This document shows, piece by piece, positions 34,470 to 51,432 of a stretch of DNA of 64,000 nt. The notes under the pieces are model-generated. The model did not search any database and had not been told where the DNA came from. It saw only the letters and a program-made list of their open reading frames with translations. The DNA comes from Impatiens glandulifera. Its lineage: Eukaryota; Streptophyta; Magnoliopsida; Ericales; Balsaminaceae. Location of the stretch: assembly GCF_907164915.1 (NCBI RefSeq), contig NC_061865.1, positions 54,580,587 through 54,644,586 on the forward strand. The letters run 5' to 3'. The position numbers were made by a program, and so were the translations under genes. Every line of letters starts with the position of its first letter. Positions within the stretch are counted from its first letter, which is position 1.

Positions 34470-35896
34470 GTTTATGATTATGAAAAACTATCTTTTTATT
34501 TGTCTTTGTTTATGTATGTATTGAGTCTTTTTCTTTGTTTAGTTAGATGAAAAAGAGGTTGATTTTCGGTTTGAGATTTAATAGATCTTGTTTTGATTGT
34601 TGTCAAGGTGATGTGTTGATTATAAGTAGGTTTAATTTATTGTTGGATTTGTATGTTTATTGGTTGGATTAATTTTGATGTTTTTTCACACAAACAAGCT
34701 TATAATTCCATGTAAATTAAATGTTGAGAAATTTATAAATGATTATATAACTTTTTTAAATATTGATACGACTAGAATTTCGACAAAAGTAAAGGGTAGA
34801 AAACACAACGTCTCGTAGGTTCCTTCTAAGTCCTAATTAGAGGAGACCGAGACTATAGAAAACACGAGACCTTCTAAGTCCTAATTAGAGGAGACCGAGA
34901 CTATAGAAAACATGAGACCGAGACTATAGAAAACACGGCACCTTCATTGTTGCGCGTAAATAAAAGACAATAAATATGAACTTATAAACACTGTTTTTTT
35001 AGCTTTAAATGTGGTGACTATGTGGTGTGGTTTGTTAATGTATCTAAATTTGTAATCAAGTTGCAATTATATATAAAAAAATGCTATAATAATGTAAAAA
35101 ATTAATACCAATTCTCAGTTACATGGCTAGAATTCCTTATAATGAGAATAAAATTTCTAAATAGGCAAATATTAAAACTTTATTCTCAAAAAAATATATT
35201 TAAAGACATCAATTAAGAACTAACATTCTTGAAAAACTTAAATTCAAAGTGGGTAAAAATGATTCATATTCATTAGGCAAAAAGTGAAACATTTGAACTG
35301 AATCAAAATAAAAGTATAAGGATTAATGAGACTCAATGCCAAGAAATGAATGTAATTAATAGGTTCTAAAATGAGTTACTATACTAGCAATGAGATATTG
35401 ATTCTTCAAAATAAAGACCATAATATAACCAGTAAAAACAATTTTATTTTCATATGTTAACCAATAATTGTTATTTACTAATTTTAATAAATAAAAAATC
35501 TAAAAAAATAAAATTAACACCAATTTTTGTAGCATTACAAATGTCCTTGAAGAACTTATGATCCAACAAACCAAAATGATATAAAATATCTTTATCTTTA
35601 AGAAAACAAATATTTGTAACTCAAAATCATTCATAAAGAAAGGTATTAAGCAACATTGTTAATCATTTCCCATGCACATGTTAACAAAATCATCCTACCA
35701 ACAACTTAATTAGCAAATGAAGTGTAGTTTTTGTTTATTCTGTCAAGCAAATCAGTTAAATAACTGACAACAAGTGCTTTACACGTGGTTTTGACGTTAT
35801 TTGGGTAAATAGATTTTTTTAAATATTGGCTCATTCGACCAAGAGTATATGATCGAGTGAGCTCTTTTATTTTCGCGGGTAAGATATTTGTTACCA
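34470..35896. other. Intergenic between convergent genes
   Basis: This separates the membrane protein gene from the 3' end of TPI; the genes converge. It holds the 48-bp tandem repeat at 34822-34940 and otherwise AT-rich sequence without a supported gene. Confidence 0.55.
34822..34940. repeat. Tandem repeat, 48-bp period, about 2.5 copies
   Basis: Units start at 34822 and 34870 (CCTTCTAAGTCCTAATTAGA). A partial third copy starts near 34913 with GAGACCGAGACTATAGAAAA. Units are nearly identical, so the expansion is recent. Confidence 0.85.
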
Positions 35897-40665
<4,769 letters not shown>

Positions 40666-42667
40666 GGCTGCCGGCTCTGGTGCAATAACTGTAGAAATCT
40701 AAAAGCGGTTGTTTCTCTCTTTGTAAGGAAGTAGAGGTTTTGCTATATATGTGGCGGTGTGTTCCAGTTGCTATCGGATATTATTACACCAGATTTGGCG
40801 CGTAGATTCACGTGACATTAAATTAATTCATTCATTTGAAAATGACAAAATTAAACCTTATTGTTTTATTACATTACAACATTTTACCTTCAAACTCTTA
40901 AGATCCCACAATCAATTCTTATTTGTTTTTCAAACAAAATAATATATATATATATATATATATATAAATCAGGGTTATTTGAGTCTAATGAAACAAAATA
41001 ATACAAATAGAGTTCACGCCGAAATAAACGAAACAAAATATTCACCAAACATCTCACCAAAAAATATCTCTATTAATACTAATAATTTCGGTCATCATCA
41101 TATTTTCAATGTATGAGATCTTGTAACACTTACTAATTAGGTCATTTCAATTAAAATTACACAGAAGAAATTCATTATATTCATTATAGATACAAATATA
41201 ATTAGATCCGCTCTTCGTAGACAAATTTATGATTTGCGATCCCAGTTAAGATCGGTTCAAGATGATCTTTTTCTATCAGGTTGCACAAAATGTACTTTCT
41301 AAACCATTGTCCTGAATCCGAAAGAGAGTACTTTGGTTTTTTGAATAACTAAAGAGTGTAGCATGTCTAATTCTAACTGGGGTTCGCGGTGGTGGACTGG
41401 ATCGGAAAAATGAAGAATTCTAGTTGTAATATATCTAATGAAATCGTCTCTATAATTGAGATCTTATTCAAAGAGAAAGATCAAATATTGTTGTATAGTT
41501 AACACAGCAGTCAAACGCGATCACTAAACGTCTTGTAATTTTGTTCAAGTCAAATGATCTACCAATAAATTATCGGAATAAGGACTCATCGACTCAAATC
41601 AACCAAATATTTTGTCATAATTCGAATTTCTTATCGACACGACCTATTGTCTTAATTCTTTCGTTTCGATGTCTTCTATTTAATTATTTAATATATGGGT
41701 GCAAATAGTTAGATGAGGTCAATATCTCATAAAAAAAAATTATTTTCAATTTTCAACTTATTATAATTTATAAATTTCATAATTGTTGGTTGAGGATTTA
41801 AATAAATATTTGACTTAGACTGTTATATTTTGATTTGAGCTATTATAACTTCTTAATCTTAATAAAAATTAAAATTGTGATTATTATTAAACTCAAATCT
41901 GATCACTGGTACATGTATATATCTTAGTATCAAATGTTGTCAAGTGTGTTTAATATAAATTTAAAAATTATAAATAAGTATTAACTTTTATAAAAGTGTT
42001 TAAAAGTGGGGGTAGAATTGGATTTTTATTCAATTACTTCACGGATAAAAACAGAAAAATATAATAAATGTTAATTGTCACGCACTTCATCTCATTTTTA
42101 ACCTTTTATGGTTAAGGAGTTTCCATCACTTACCAAGAGACATATAAACTAACTAGATTTGAAAGAAAAAAAAAGTCTCTTTTTGAAAAATATATTTTTA
42201 GTGTTTTTCATAACCCTATTTATTAATTTTGATATATATAACTTTTTTCTTTGACCATACGAAACAAAAAAATATATATGTATATTTTTTTTTAGTTTAT
42301 GAAACTAGTTGTAGTTGTAGTGATGATGAAATCTCAACTCAATTTAAATCATTTTTAATAGAAATTGAATCAACATCTTTTATCTCTTGTATACATTTTT
42401 CATTATTTAAATTAGTTTATATATTTGAGTTTAGATAAAGCCTCAAATAAATAAATAAAAGACAAATACATTTTATTTCAAAGTGATCTACTTTAAGTAA
42501 AAGTTATCTTAATGTCTTCTTTAATTTACTTTTTTTATTAATTTTCTTACTACCTTCATAATTATCTAATACAATTATTTTTATATATAAATTTTGACTT
42601 GTCAGCATTTATATTATACATGTTATAAATAGTATATTTATTTAAATTAAAAACTATTTTAACTAAG

Positions 42668-42721
<54 letters not shown>

Positions 42722-44088
42722 CAAATTAAATACGTATTTTAATATATAAAAATAATAAAATGAATAGTATATTGATATATAGTTATATACATATCAATGA
42801 CATTATAAAATGAAATAAATTTTATATTTTTTTACATTTTAATGTTTCAGATAAATGTACGAAAAATTTAATATTAAACTGGGTTAGAAATGCCTAAAAC
42901 TGATTTAAACGAATATTATATTATTTAAATCAATACTCCAATATGATATTTAAAACAAAAATATTAAATAAATTAAAAATATAAAATTAGTTCAATATCC
43001 AACCAACAATCCAATTATTATCTTTTTCATAAATTAAATTGAAAAAAATGGTCACCTCCATACTATTCATTGCGGTGTCACTTTCCAATTGAGATTATCA
43101 TCCTACCTGTACATCATTTGTTTATTATTTTGAGAAGAAAATCGATACCATTTTATTAATAATTAAAAAAATCAACTTAAAATGATAACAATATATAATT
43201 TTATCATCCCACAACAAAAAAATTAAACTATAACTAAAACAAAAATTTGAAGAACAATTTGAAACAATACACTAAACAACATATACAAAATTATATTTTC
43301 TCACATGATCATTTTTCTTCTTGACTTAATCACTATCAATACTTCTTGCAAAATTATTAATTCTGAAAAGTAATTGGAATACTTCTCCATGGACTAGTAA
43401 GGGTAAATTCACTAAGATTGACATCTCTTAAAAAAATCATCTTTATTTCATTTAACTTTTGAAAAGCTTTACAATTCCATTTTTTCTAAATTTCACAGAC
43501 CATGCCTTATTAAATATACTCTTAGTAAATCTCACTTCATGTTTGTAATAAATGAGAGTTATTTCTCAACTTCTTAAATGCATAGATTGTTGTCATTGAT
43601 TTGAAGATCCAAACAATCGTTCTCATATATTATTTTTCCTTGCGTTTCAACGGATATCATTTCACTGTCTCTTAAAAAAAAATAACTCTTGCATATTTAT
43701 ATTTGTATCACAAACTTCGACCATTGAATGTCTTTAGAATGAAGATAGTTTTCAAACCACAAATCATACCAAAACCAAGTTCCTTCTTCCACATTACCAA
43801 TTGTAAACTCAAGCAAGCCTGCTAATGTTGAGAATTTTCTTGAATAACCATATTATATCTTACTAATAAGTAGTGTCGGCATCCATTAAAAAAACTTGGG
43901 ATTAAGTACTTTTATTAAAATAAAACGAGTAAATAAATGAAAGTTTTACTTAACTTTTTATGAATAGTGAAGCAAATAAATGAATTAAATTAATAAAGAT
44001 TAAGAAACTAGGTATCATATCATATTTCTATCCTAATTTTTTTGGGTGGGCCGAACCCTAACATAGATTCGCTCATGTCAGCGCCCAT
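40666..44088. other. Intergenic upstream of TPI
   Basis: The first 100 bases are TPI leader and promoter (divergent). The rest is AT-rich, with TA microsatellites (40946-40966 and 42668-42720) and a short coding-like stretch at about 41200-41308. No gene is supported. Confidence 0.55.
42668..42720. repeat. TA microsatellite, about 26 units
   Basis: An uninterrupted alternating TA run of about 53 bases. It is likely length-variable between individuals. Confidence 0.95.
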
Positions 44089-46064
44089 TAGGCTGCAAAT
44101 GAGTCAAGCTACTCGTGAGCCACTCGTGAACTGCTCGGTCAAAGTTCGGCTTGAGCTTGACTTTGACCGAGCTCGAGTCGAGCTCGAGCCGGCTCGTTTA
44201 AAATTCGAGTCGAGCTCGAGCTCATATAATGCTTACTCGATTGCTTGTCGAGCTTTTTCGAGTCTAAGTATATAATATATAATTCTTTTATTTAATATTA
44301 AAACTCAAATAATATATTTTTTCCATCTCTTTCTCTTTAAAGCCCATATGAAGACCACAATCCATAAATAAAACCATAATTTCTAACATATCTATTATCT
44401 ACAACTCTTTATCTAACCTAATCTTCTTATCTAATCGTCTCTTTTTTTCATTCTCATCTAACCTAATCTTCTTCATCTAATGGTCTCTTCTTTCATTCTT
44501 CTTTCTAATCTTCTTCATCTAATCGCCCCTTCCATCTTCACCATTTCTTTCTCTCACTCCTCACCATCTTCACCATTTCTTTCTTTCACTCTTCACCATC
44601 TTCACCATTTCTTTTTCTCACTCTTCACAATCTTCACCATTTCTTTCTCTCACTCTTCACCGTTCTTTCACTCTTAATTTTTTCTTCATCCATTTTCACC
44701 ATTTTTGTAGCTCTTAATCTCTTATTCTTCAGTCTTCACATATTTTTCACTCTTCATCTATTCATTTTCTCATTCAAAAAAGGGAAGAGACTTAGGTAAT
44801 TAAATTTATTTTCACTTTTATGATAACTATTGTTTTTGTTTTTTATTTAACTTTGATTTTTTTTTTTACCTTAAGGAAATCTAGCAACAAAGAAAGGAAA
44901 AAACTATTTTATTGGTGACTTTAAGGTAAGTCTTGTTCATCTTTTTTTTTCATGTATTAATAGAAATTTATGCATGTATATTAGGATAAACTTAGACTTA
45001 GATTATTCTATACATAAGTTGGATGAATATATAGAATAACACTCTTTTTTTTATAAAAAAAGACTGGTTATAAAAAAAAGACGAAAATAAAAAAATTAAT
45101 AAATTATATATAATAAAAGTATATTGTATATAATATTGAAAGAGATAAAAAAAAATATTAATATATTATATATAATAAAAATAATATTAAGATATAATAA
45201 TTAGTTTAATATAAAAAGAAATAAAAATGATTAATATTTTATTTATAATAAAAGTATATTATAGTTTATATTTTATATTGAAAAGAGATAAAAAAAAAAG
45301 GTTAATATATTATATATAATAAAAATAAATATTATGGATATAATAATTAGTATATTATAATATATAATTATTTACGGATAAAAATAGTTAATATATATTT
45401 ATGCTTATATATCCTTTTATCACTTATTTAATTAATTTTTCATTTTTTCAGAAAGAGAACACATATTAAGAAATTTTGTTTTCGGTATCTACCTCTTAAA
45501 GTAAGTTAAATTTTAGTTATTTGTTTGAACATTTATATTTTATATTAATTATTTTTAAGATTAAACCTTTCATATTATTGAATGCATGTAGTTGTATGTG
45601 TGCTATGATTGAAGAACACGAGTTAAAAAGATTAATATATTGAATGTTCAAACAAATTAATAATTTTGTACTTTAATTTTTTAGTTTTATGTTTTAGAAT
45701 TTTGATTATAATGGTGATTTAATGTTTTGAATTATTATATTTTATAATTTTCAATAGTTATGATTGTTTCATATTTTAATTTTGAAATATCATGTTTTAA
45801 ATTACTAATATGTATGAAAGTTTGATATTTTAATTTTATAAATAAATTTGGTTCGAGCTCGAATCGAGTTCGAGAGCTTGAAAATTAAATTTTTGTTCAA
45901 GTTTTCGAGTCGAGCTGAGCTTGTATGTAATATAGTCGAGTCGAACTCGAGCTCAAATTTATAAACTCGTTCGAGCTCGAGTTCGAGTCGAGCTAATAAA
46001 TACTTAATCGAGTCGAGCTCGAACTTCAGCAAGCTTGAGCTCGACTCGACTCATTTGCAGCCCT
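44089..46064. mobile_element. Non-autonomous hAT element with CGAGCTCGAGTCGAGCTCG repeats (1.98 kb)
   Basis: The ends are TAGGCTGCAAATGAGTC and, in reverse complement, TAGGGCTGCAAATGAGTC (one-base indel). They are flanked by a perfect 8-bp duplication GCGCCCAT (44081-44088 and 46065-46072), the hallmark of hAT transposition. Both subterminal regions (44100-44270 and 45850-46050) are dense in TCGAGCTCGAG-type palindromic motifs, probable transposase-binding sites. The interior is AT-rich with a pyrimidine-rich 32-bp repeat and no transposase. Confidence 0.9.
44536..44663. repeat. Tandem repeat, 32-bp period, 4 copies
   Basis: Units starting at 44536, 44568, 44600 and 44632 each begin CTTCACCATTTCTTT. 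The array lies inside the hAT element and is strongly pyrimidine-biased on the plus strand. Confidence 0.85.
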
Positions 46065-46090
46065 AGCGCCCATAAACTTGGATTGCCTTG

Positions 46091-46811
46091 TAGCATCTCC
46101 AACAAAACTCGGAAACCCATTCCCATAATCCCTTTTCCGCTCCAATCCTATTACATGCTCAAACTCAAAATAGGAATAACATCATTTTCTCTCTCCAAAC
46201 CACGTATATTTGCGTTGTTATTGTTCCTCAAACCCAAATTTAACCTAAAAATAAAAAGGCCTTCAACTTTACAGGTATTTTTATTTAGATATTTATTTTT
46301 TTATATAATTTATTTTAAAGTGTTCATTTATCTTTTCAACTTTTAATTTAACTGAATTTTATATTTAGTTTTGTATGAATTTATTTATATATTTAATATT
46401 AATATTTTTCATATATTTTTATTAATATTTTTTACCTATCATAAATTTGTAATAATAAATAATATTGATAAAAAAAACTAAAAAAATACAATAATTGCAT
46501 TTCTTAAAAAATACTTAAATTATCAATATTGTGTTTATTTAATAATGTTTAGTTTATTTTTTATGTGTATAAATTATTGATCTTTAATTAATTTTATCAT
46601 AATTTTTTTTAATTGGTGTGAGTTTGAAAAAAATTAAGGTTTAATTTGTAAAAATTGATAAATACATAGGTAATTATTGAAAAAGTTAAAAAAATGGTGT
46701 AAAATAAAATATTCTTTTAGTTTTTGGGTTAAAGATGTTATTATTTGATTTGATGTCACATTTATTATATTTTGGGTTTGAGGAGGGATATATTGATTAG
46801 AGATGGTCTTA
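46091..46811. mobile_element. MITE with CATCTCCAAC-type ends (about 720 bp)
   Basis: The left end reads TAGCATCTCCAACAA and the reverse complement of the right end reads TAAGACCATCTCTAATCAA; both continue into CTCAAACCC-type blocks. A related relic lies at about 15.82-16.39 kb. No target duplication is certain. The superfamily is unassigned. Confidence 0.55.
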
Positions 46812-47670
46812 GAGATTTATTTATTTATTTAAGTTATTGACATACTTAGCCCATTGATTAGTCCATTGACTTGTTGGGCTTAATTTTGGGCCTACTATTA
46901 TAATGTAGGCATCTATTCATATCCATGTCCATAAGCATAATTTTTTTAAAACAATTAGAGATAAATCCTTAAAACAACTCGAGATAAATCTTACTTATTG
47001 TAAAAAATCCATAGGTGTTTCAAGATGAGCACACAACTTCATTTAATGCAATTGTTCAATTTGAAATCACCTTTCCTTTATACATGTTCCCACTTCACTC
47101 TTGTTTTCCTCATTGGCATGTAGTCCCCAAATGAAGTCATCATGAACTTATAAAATTCCTTATTGATCCTGCCATTCTTGATTATTGAATAATGAAAAAG
47201 GTATAGTTATAGTCTCAAAACCTTGAAAAGAAAATTGCATTGACGAATCTAAGTCTCAGTCTTTTTAGAGTTTCATATAAAAACTTATAATACATAGTGA
47301 TTTTGATACCTTAATTGAAGGGAGTTATATTGATCAAAACTATCATAGTTTTTCCATTTATGCTTTATACTAATAATAATAAAGGCAATATTTAAGAATT
47401 GATATCCAGGTTTATATAAAATAAATAAATTAATTTAAGGTATGATGAAAAACTAACTAATAGTTTGAGGGCTTATATAAACTTTTACTTTCTCTCTCTT
47501 CAAGTATAGGTGGACTTGGACAAACGCGACGTGTTTCCTTAATTTCATTATAAAGGGCGAGTCTTGCAGTAGAAGTGCAGGTCGCGTGAATTCCGATTGC
47601 AGCAGCCAGGCTCGCGATTCGATCGGATTCGTTACATACCCATCTCTGAATCGCTTTTCTCTCAAGAAAA
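46812..47670. other. Intergenic upstream of TRAP-alpha
   Basis: The first part is AT-rich without visible genes. About 47480-47670 is richer in G+C, with CT-rich runs, and is probably the TRAP-alpha promoter and leader. Confidence 0.5.
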
Positions 47671-50600
47671 ATGAAGTTTACAGTTTTCTACATCTTAGCT
47701 CTTCTCCTCGTATCATCTCCGTTTCTTCAAGGTTTGTATGTTAGATCTGTTAATATACACCAACAGTTACTTGGGTTATTGTTGAATTTTAGCTATTAAT
47801 GTTGTTGCATGTATGTATGGCCTTAGATTTGTATAGATCTTTGATTGTGAGCTGATTTGGTTCAATCGGATTCGATCAATTGTATGGTACATTTGCTTTC
47901 AAATCTGTATCTGATTCTCTTTGGAGATATCAATTTTGTAGCTATGGTGTTTACTGATTGTAATCTACTGAGTTTTAATTGTTTTGGGTTGTTGGGGATT
48001 TGTAAAAATGAAGTCAAAATTGGTGGAAAGAAAGGGTTAATGCTATTTTGTGTCTTTTGCTGCAATCTCGATATGTTATTTTCTTCTTGTGATATGGGTG
48101 ACGTTTGTTCTTTAACAAATATACATTTTATGTGTTTGGATCTAGGTTCTGTAATTCTCAAGTGTCGGATCCATGTTGATGTTTTGTTCTGTACTTTGTG
48201 GACCTTTTCTGTTTCTTGGTTAGATGTTCTTTCTGATAATCAAAGGGTCAGCCTTGATTGTATGCAAGTCATAGCTATTGATCCATTATTCCAGTAAAAC
48301 TGGCAGATGATAACATTGATCTTTTCTTTATAGTTGCGAGGTGTCAGCAAGGTTCAGAAGAGACTCCAAAAGATGCTGAAACCATTGTAGAAGGAGCCGA
48401 TAGTGAAGTTGTTGGGGAGAATGCCAAATATTCTGCAGACACTACTTTTAGTTCTGCCACTGAGGTGGATACTGTATGTGTTTTCCCCAATAATCCTTCA
48501 AAATGTAAGTCTTATGAATGTTTTCAGCAATATTCTGTGTTTATCATTTCTCACCTCAGTTATCTTCCATGATTCATGATAAAAACTGATTTCTTTAATT
48601 ATGCAGTGGTAGTTGCAGGAGAAGAGACTGAACTATTGGTTGGAATGAAAAATTATGGTAATATTTCATTCTATGGTAGTATTGTACCTCATTACATAAT
48701 TAAGATGCATATTCTTTCCTCTTTTTATTATCATAGTGCCATTTCAGAGATTTATTTTTATCGACAAAAATTTAAGAATCACCTTGCTTGGGTGATGACA
48801 TTGTGAGACATAAGATTGTTCTGCTCACTACTGATTGAATTCAATTGATTGGTTTTAACCCATTCTTATTCTCATAAGTGTATTTTGTGATATCCCAATG
48901 CGAAGAAAGTTTGATCGTTTTTATTTGTGTCTGATTGAGCAGGGGAATCTACTGTCAATGTCCTAGCTATTAAGGCTAGTGTCTATCTACCATTTGATCA
49001 CACCTATTTGGTCCAAAATCTCTCTACTCAGGTAGTGATTTTGTTACTATATGTTTCTTTCATGGGTTTAATATGCTCATTCTCTTAAAGATGAGGAGCA
49101 TATATTATCAAACGGCTTGGAATTTGCCACGTACCTCTATTTTCCTTATGTATGTCTTGGTCAAGCCCAATGATTACTGTTGCATTTATTGGAATATGTT
49201 AATCCGTTGGTTCCTATCCCATGATAACCATTTAGAAGTGAAATCTCTTTTTAGCAGCCTTCAGAGTTTCAGAACTAGTAGAACTTTTGAAGGAAATATT
49301 GACATTGTTTTGTTGTTTATTCTAGCAGTCTTTTCTCTTTGTCACTTTGATAACTAAATTCTATAACAGTCAATATGTTTACATGCTAGGACATGAACAC
49401 AATCACAGATCTTATATTATTCACTACTTTGTAGAAACTACATCATAAAACCCACAGAAACAGTATATTATTAGGAACCTAATTGTGAGAGACATGACTG
49501 GTAATCCTTCTGGCAACCATAGGAAACAACAAAATGGGTGCATTAATAACATACCTTATATTCTGATATTATGAAACATTAAGAGACATTTTATTACCAA
49601 AACAGTTTAGTAAGTAAATTGTGAAGATTCAACACCTCCTTGAGTATTATATAAAGATAGATCAAAATGATTAAAAAAACTCAGTTAAGATTTATTTGGT
49701 TAGTATTTTACCAGTCTTACACAATTATTCTTCTTGTAGTTTGATTGAGTTATCTATAACTTCTTTTTTTTATTTGTGTCGTAGGCTTTCAACAATGCCT
49801 CTATTCCTACCTCAGCTTCAGCTGCCTTTCCATATGCATTTGCAGTGAGCAAGTTTTTGCAGGTATAAATGCTTATAATATTATCTCACTTATTTTCTAT
49901 TGAATCTGTTAACAGTTGTATTTCGTTTGACTATTGCAGGCAGGAACATTTGATCTTGTAGGAACCGTCATTTATGAGATAGACCAACAGGTATATCAGA
50001 GCACATTTTACAAAGGTACCATTGAAGTTAAAGAAGCTGGTGGTTTTCTCAGTATGGAATCTGTTCTCCTTGTTTCCCTTGGAATTGCCCTTATTGGATT
50101 TCTTGGATTGTGGATCCGCAATCAGATACAAAATCTTTCCAAGGTAAATCAATATTTATTTTTGGAGTTACAACTTTCTAATTTTTTTTAATATCCCTAT
50201 GCTTCTAAATTGTTTTTTCCTATCCATAGAAGGCATATACTGCTTTCTGCTCTAGAGCAATTCATTGATCTATTGTTTTTACTTCTCAGAAAACTAAAAG
50301 GGCATCAAAAGTGGAAGTTGGAACTAAGACTGTTGATTCGTCAATGGATGAATGGCTTCAGGTATACTCTTGCATATTGTTAAGTAAATGTGATGAATTT
50401 CCACAAGAATGCTCCAAAAGAAGTCGAACTTTTAGAAACAGGGATGGGAAAAATTTAGGTTTCATTTGAAAACACTTTTGTAATTGGCTCGAAACAAGTC
50501 TGCCAATGAGTTGTTGGATAGCGATTCAGTTATATGTGGTATGAAAGGCGTGTCTGTCTGAATTACACCGAAAATCACACAACTTTGTATAGATAATTGA

Positions 50601-50877
50601 GCTATTCTATAGTCGGCTCCTTTTTATAGGTGAATTTGGATATGGGTCGGACTAAATACATATACAACATGTTACCAAACTAAACCTAATCCAGATCCAC
50701 ACTTAGATGCGAAAACCAAATGAAATAGAACATCTTTGTTATGTACACATTTGATTTAGTCCTTTTCTGAATGATTTACATTCAAAGATGGTTTAGTGAC
50801 TAATAGTATCTCTTTTTTTTTATCAGGGAACTGCTTACACTCAGTCTTTGATTAACAAATCAAAGAAGAAGAAGTAG
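47671..50877 (+). CDS. Translocon-associated protein subunit alpha (TRAP-alpha, SSR1-like)
   Basis: TRAP-alpha is part of the ER complex next to the Sec61 channel that helps certain signal peptides enter. Exons: 47671-47731, 48334-48504, 48607-48657, 48943-49031, 49785-49862, 49940-50143, 50290-50361, 50827-50877. All junctions are GT-AG; total 258 aa. The N-terminus (MKFTVFYILALLLVSSPFLQ) is a clear signal peptide, followed by an acidic lumenal stretch. The conserved domain includes CVFPNN, VVAGEETELLVGMKN and YLPFDHTYLVQNLS. One membrane segment (about 190-209) precedes a basic cytosolic tail ending in four Lys, as in plant TRAP-alpha. An intron-1 open frame at 47857-48297 is not coding. 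Confidence 0.94.
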
Positions 50878-51401
50878 GTGCACGTATAATGTGTCCCTCC
50901 CCTCGGATTCTATTCTTTTAGCACAACATCAGATAGACATCTGTAGAAGAAGCGAATGACGAGATTTTCGTGGAAAGTAGGGCCACTTTGTAGCCTTTTT
51001 TTTTACAGTTGCTGTATAATGAGGATACTGTTTTATATTTATACTTTTTGCACCTGCAGGAATTTGAGTTTTTCTAGTTCTTAACTTAAAAGACAATTTT
51101 GTTACTGATGATATTACTGTTGATTCTTTACTGTTTTAATCTGAATTAGCTTGGCTTTGTGGTTTCCATTGTGTAACATTTATTTTATTTTTATGTTTTT
51201 GAATTTAGATACAAAATAGTTTCAAGTTAATTTAGTCAACAAATTCATAAATTTATTGTAATTTTCTTATGATATATATAGTTTTAGCACATTCATGACA
51301 TTTTATTTGGTGATTGATTTTAGTTAGAGGGTCGTGTCTTAATTGATAATATTTGTCATGATTCTTTATTTTTTTTCCTAAAAGGTGTCTCATCTTATAA
51401 G

Positions 51402-51432
<31 letters not shown>

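Noticed and set aside
44042..44275. Open frame with RLELDFDRARVELEPARL-type sequence
   Set aside because: It is produced by the CGAGCTCGAG subterminal repeats of the hAT element.
47857..48297. Open frame of 146 codons inside TRAP-alpha intron 1
   Set aside because: It lies wholly within an intron with good splice sites, is Cys/Leu/Phe-rich without any motif, and is overlapped by an equally meaningless minus-strand frame.
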